Shown here: positions 62,011 to 64,000 of the stretch, in pieces | Layout: every line of letters starts with the position of its first letter | Numbering within the stretch: position 1 is the first letter of the stretch | Assembly (NCBI RefSeq): GCF_003311645.1 | Contig: NZ_QEST01000080.1 | Span: 1 to 64,000, forward strand | Origin: Streptomyces sp. PT12 | Lineage (GTDB): Bacteria > Actinomycetota > Actinomycetes > Streptomycetales > Streptomycetaceae | Length of the DNA stretch: 64,000 nt | Direction of reading: 5' to 3' | Notes under the pieces: generated by a model | Told to the model about the DNA's origin: nothing | Databases searched by the model: none | Seen by the model: only the letters and a program-made list of their open reading frames with translations | Program-made: the position numbers and the translations under genes

Positions 62011-62051
62011 CTTCCTGAAGAAGACTTCAGGGACCTTCAGCTCCGCTTCAG
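62011..62051. promoter_or_regulatory. Direct repeats of CTTCAG in the divergent promoter, candidate response-regulator operator
   Basis: CTTCAG occurs at 62025-62030, 62035-62040 and 62046-62051, one helical turn apart, and CCTGAAG at 62014-62020 is an inverted copy. Tandem sites at 10-11-bp spacing are typical of OmpR/PhoB-family binding. The array lies between the regulator operon and the PepSY gene, so it may control both. Confidence 0.6.
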
Positions 62052-62117
62052 CAACGGTCGGACATGGTTGTTCCCGTCGGACAGCACAGAGCACGACAAC
62101 ACGGGAGGAACCCCATC

Positions 62118-62927
62118 ATGACGCGCAACCTCATCATCGCGATCGTCGCGGCGGGCGCCGTCATCGGCGGCGGCACGCTGGCGGGCGCCGCGATGAGCTC
62201 GGACGACCAGGAGCCCGCGTCCGCCGCGCTGGACGACCTGAACGTCGCCGACGCGGCGAGCGGTGACGACGGCGCGGACGACACCGGGGGCGACGACGCC
62301 ACCACGGACGACGGGGGCTCGGGCTCGGTCGCCGAGCAGGCGGTGGCCACCGCGGTCGCCGAGGTCCCCGGGGTCGTCACGGAGATCGAGCGCGACCACG
62401 ACGACGGCAGGCGCGGCTGGGAGATCGACGTCTTCGGCGACGACGAGCAGTGGTACAAGCTCCTCGTCAGCGAGGACGGCACCGAGGTCGTGAACGCCCG
62501 GGCCGACGACGACGATGACGACGACGACCGGGACGACGACGACGGCCGGGACGGCCGGGACGACGACGACGGCCGGGACGACCGGGACGACGACGATGAC
62601 GACCGCACGGCGGCCAGCAGCCTGCTCGCCGACGGCTCGCGGATCGACGCGGCGCAGGCGATCCGCCTGGCCGAGGAGCACACCTCGGGCACCCTGCGCG
62701 AGGCGGACGTGGAGAACGGGCACTGGAAGCTGGAGCTGCGCACGGACGACGGCGCGGAGCGCGAGATCCGCATCAGCCTGGCCTCCGGCGAGATCACGGA
62801 CCAGGGGCATGACGACGACTGGGACGACGACGATGACGACGACGACGACCGGGACGACGACGACGGCCGGGACGACCGGGACGACCGGGACGACGACGAT
62901 GACGACGACGACCGGGACGACGACTGA
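62118..62927 (+). CDS. Secreted or anchored PepSY-domain protein with poly-Asp tracts
   Basis: A 269-residue exported protein. The start (TRNLIIAIVAAGAVIGGGTLAGAA) is a signal peptide or anchor. Two PepSY units follow: one near AEQAVATAVAEVPGVVTEIE with VFGDDEQWYKLLVSEDGTEV, and one near IDAAQAIRLAEEHTSGTL with WKLELRTDDGAEREIRIS. Each is followed by a long Asp/Arg/Gly tract made of DDDD and DGRD units (about residues 130-164 and 231-269). PepSY domains often regulate proteases or bind metals outside the cell. GGGAGGA lies 7 nt before the ATG. Its neighbour kinase has a similar Asp tract in its sensor domain. Confidence 0.9.
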   Translation: MTRNLIIAIVAAGAVIGGGTLAGAAMSSDDQEPASAALDDLNVADAASGDDGADDTGGDDATTDDGGSGSVAEQAVATAVAEVPGVVTEIERDHDDGRRGWEIDVFGDDEQWYKLLVSEDGTEVVNARADDDDDDDDRDDDDGRDGRDDDDGRDDRDDDDDDRTAASSLLADGSRIDAAQAIRLAEEHTSGTLREADVENGHWKLELRTDDGAEREIRISLASGEITDQGHDDDWDDDDDDDDDRDDDDGRDDRDDRDDDDDDDDRDDD

Positions 62928-62941
62928 CGCCCCGTGAGAAC

Positions 62942-62975
62942 GGCCCGTCCCTTCACCTCCGCGAAGGGACGGGCC
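62942..62975 (+). terminator. Terminator hairpin after the PepSY gene
   Basis: Perfect 13-nt arms (62942-62954, 62963-62975) with an 8-nt loop begin 14 bases after the stop codon. Confidence 0.8.
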
Positions 62976-63155
62976 CCGTCATGCGCGAAGCAAGCGAAAA
63001 ACAAGCCCACGAAGAGTAACCCTCGCCGGTAACCCACGGTCACCACCCCACCGAACGCCACAGGCAACCGCGCGCGAAGCGCGGCCACCGGCCCCACCAC
63101 AACGCGCCCGCACGCGCCCCACAACCCCGGCCACAACGCGCGAAACCGCCGGAGG

Positions 63156-64000
63156 CTACCGCCTCAACGCCAACACCAGCTCGTCCGCCGCCGTGTACGG
63201 GTCCGTCGTGCCCGCGGTCACGCGTTCCGCCAGTGCCGACAGGCGCGCATCGCCGCGGATGTCGCCGATCCGTTCGCGCAGTGCCGTCACCGCGATCGTC
63301 TCGATCTCCCACGCCGCCCGCCGCGCCCGCCGCTCGGCCAGCACGCCGCGCTCCTCCATCCACGCCCGGTGCTTCTCCAGCGCCTCGACGACCTCGTCCA
63401 TGCCCTCGCCGCGCGCGGCGACCGTCTTGACCACCGAGGGGCGCCAGTCGCCCGGCGCGCGGGCCTCGCCGAGCCCCAGCATGTGGTGCAGCTCGCGGAC
63501 GGTGGCGTCGGCGCCGTCGCGGTCCGCCTTGTTCACCACGAAGATGTCGCCGATCTCCAGGATCCCCGCCTTCGCCGCCTGGATCCCGTCGCCCATGCCC
63601 GGCGCGAGCAGCACGACCGACGTGTCCGCCTGGGCCGCGATCTCGACCTCGGACTGGCCGACGCCCACCGTTTCCACGAGGACCACGTCGCAGCCCGCGG
63701 CGTCGAGCACCCGCACGGCCTGGGGCGCCGCCCAGGCCAGGCCGCCCAGGTGTCCCCTGGTCGCCATCGAGCGGATGTAGACGCCGGGGTCGGAGGCGTG
63801 CTCGCCCATCCGGATCCGGTCGCCGAGCAACGCGCCGCCCGAGAACGGCGACGACGGGTCGACGGCGAGCACCCCGACCCGTTTCCCCGCCCGCCGATAG
63901 GCGCTCACCAGGGCCGAGGTCGAGGTGGACTTGCCCACGCCAGGCGGGCCGGTCAGGCCCACGACATAGGCGTGCCCCGTGTGGGGCGCCAGCGCGGCCA
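63156..64000 (-). CDS. meaB: MeaB/ArgK family GTPase chaperone of B12-dependent mutases (5' end outside window)
   Basis: The C-terminal 281 residues of a G3E-type P-loop GTPase that protects and reactivates methylmalonyl-CoA or isobutyryl-CoA mutase. Motifs seen are VVGLTGPPGVGKST (P-loop), VLAVDPSSPFSGGALLGDRIRM (switch I region), LVETVGVGQSEVE (switch II) and FVVNKADRDGAD (NKxD base specificity). The dimerisation arm ends in ADELVLALRR. The frame is open to the right edge through codons reading ALAPHTGHAY, so the GTG at 63962 is not the real start. Its partner is most likely IcmA, encoded at 51158-52858, or a methylmalonyl-CoA mutase outside the window. Confidence 0.92.
   Translation of the reverse strand, partial: AALAPHTGHAYVVGLTGPPGVGKSTSTSALVSAYRRAGKRVGVLAVDPSSPFSGGALLGDRIRMGEHASDPGVYIRSMATRGHLGGLAWAAPQAVRVLDAAGCDVVLVETVGVGQSEVEIAAQADTSVVLLAPGMGDGIQAAKAGILEIGDIFVVNKADRDGADATVRELHHMLGLGEARAPGDWRPSVVKTVAARGEGMDEVVEALEKHRAWMEERGVLAERRARRAAWEIETIAVTALRERIGDIRGDARLSALAERVTAGTTDPYTAADELVLALRR

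Noticed and set aside
62976-63155. Gene or small RNA in the C-rich stretch before meaB
   Set aside because: The stretch is strongly skewed (27 C to 11 G in 63001-63060) but has no open frame with a start and ribosome-binding site, and only a short hairpin near 63070-63085.

Overview
The window is chromosomal DNA of a high-GC actinomycete, almost certainly Streptomyces or a very close relative. The grounds are the strong third-position GC bias, the complete GlgE maltosyltransferase glycogen locus, the gene orders pfkA // pta-ackA-pyk and thioredoxin/DUF6230/DUF6114/icmA, a CslA-GlxA cellulose-like glycan locus, and rare in-frame TTA codons. Both edges cut genes: an ADP-ribosylglycohydrolase on the left and meaB on the right. 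I see no rRNA, tRNA, CRISPR array, transposase, integrase or prophage gene.

Layout. 1-4342: a four-gene plus-strand operon with overlapping stops and starts (ADP-ribosylglycohydrolase, PfkB sugar kinase, CaiB-type CoA-transferase, CitE-type lyase), closed by strong hairpins. 4693-8826: metG, a broken VOC/PhnB-like remnant and the glycogen debranching gene glgX, all on the minus strand. 9154-15979: an L,D-transpeptidase lipoprotein, enoyl-CoA hydratase, RsbW-like ATPase, small Cys-containing protein, and a pair of ABC exporter half-transporters. 16051-18615: glgP. 18894-24869: a five-gene peptide ABC importer (oppABCDF). 25117-27024: a secreted family-11 rhamnogalacturonan lyase. 27343-34975: glgE-treS-pep2-glgB, the trehalose-to-alpha-glucan pathway. 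35046-37290: a divergent amidohydrolase and threonine dehydratase-like gene. 37339-40761: a three-gene cassette of a small helical protein, an 800-residue WXG-domain protein and a lipoprotein. 40771-46814: pfkA facing away from pta-ackA-pyk. 46857-49606: an operon of unknown function (DUF6230, DUF6114, and a secreted Glu/Pro-rich protein with GLGN repeats). 50074-52858: a thioredoxin-TPR protein and icmA. 52932-59700: a cslA-glxA-GH6 glycan locus flanked on each side by a DUF3817/MarR pair. 59759-62927: a histidine kinase and response regulator divergent from a PepSY protein, with the kinase sensor domain and the PepSY protein both carrying poly-aspartate tracts. 63156-64000: meaB (5' end outside the window).

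How the genes work together. GlgP and GlgX degrade and trim alpha-glucan. TreS interconverts trehalose and maltose, Pep2 makes maltose 1-phosphate, GlgE polymerises it and GlgB branches the product. PfkA, Pyk, Pta and AckA form a glycolysis and acetate-overflow block. IcmA and MeaB are the mutase subunit and the chaperone GTPase of coenzyme-B12 acyl-CoA rearrangement. CslA and GlxA make and oxidatively modify a beta-glucan at the hyphal tip, and the nearby GH6 enzyme can cut it.

The best candidates for undescribed biology are the WXG-domain cassette (37339-40761), the poly-Asp two-component/PepSY pair (59759-62927), the secreted GLGN-repeat operon (46857-49606), and the first operon, whose pathway I cannot name. 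A recurrent regulatory theme is an extended -10 element (TANNNT) 6-8 nt before the start codon, predicting leaderless mRNAs for at least eleven genes.
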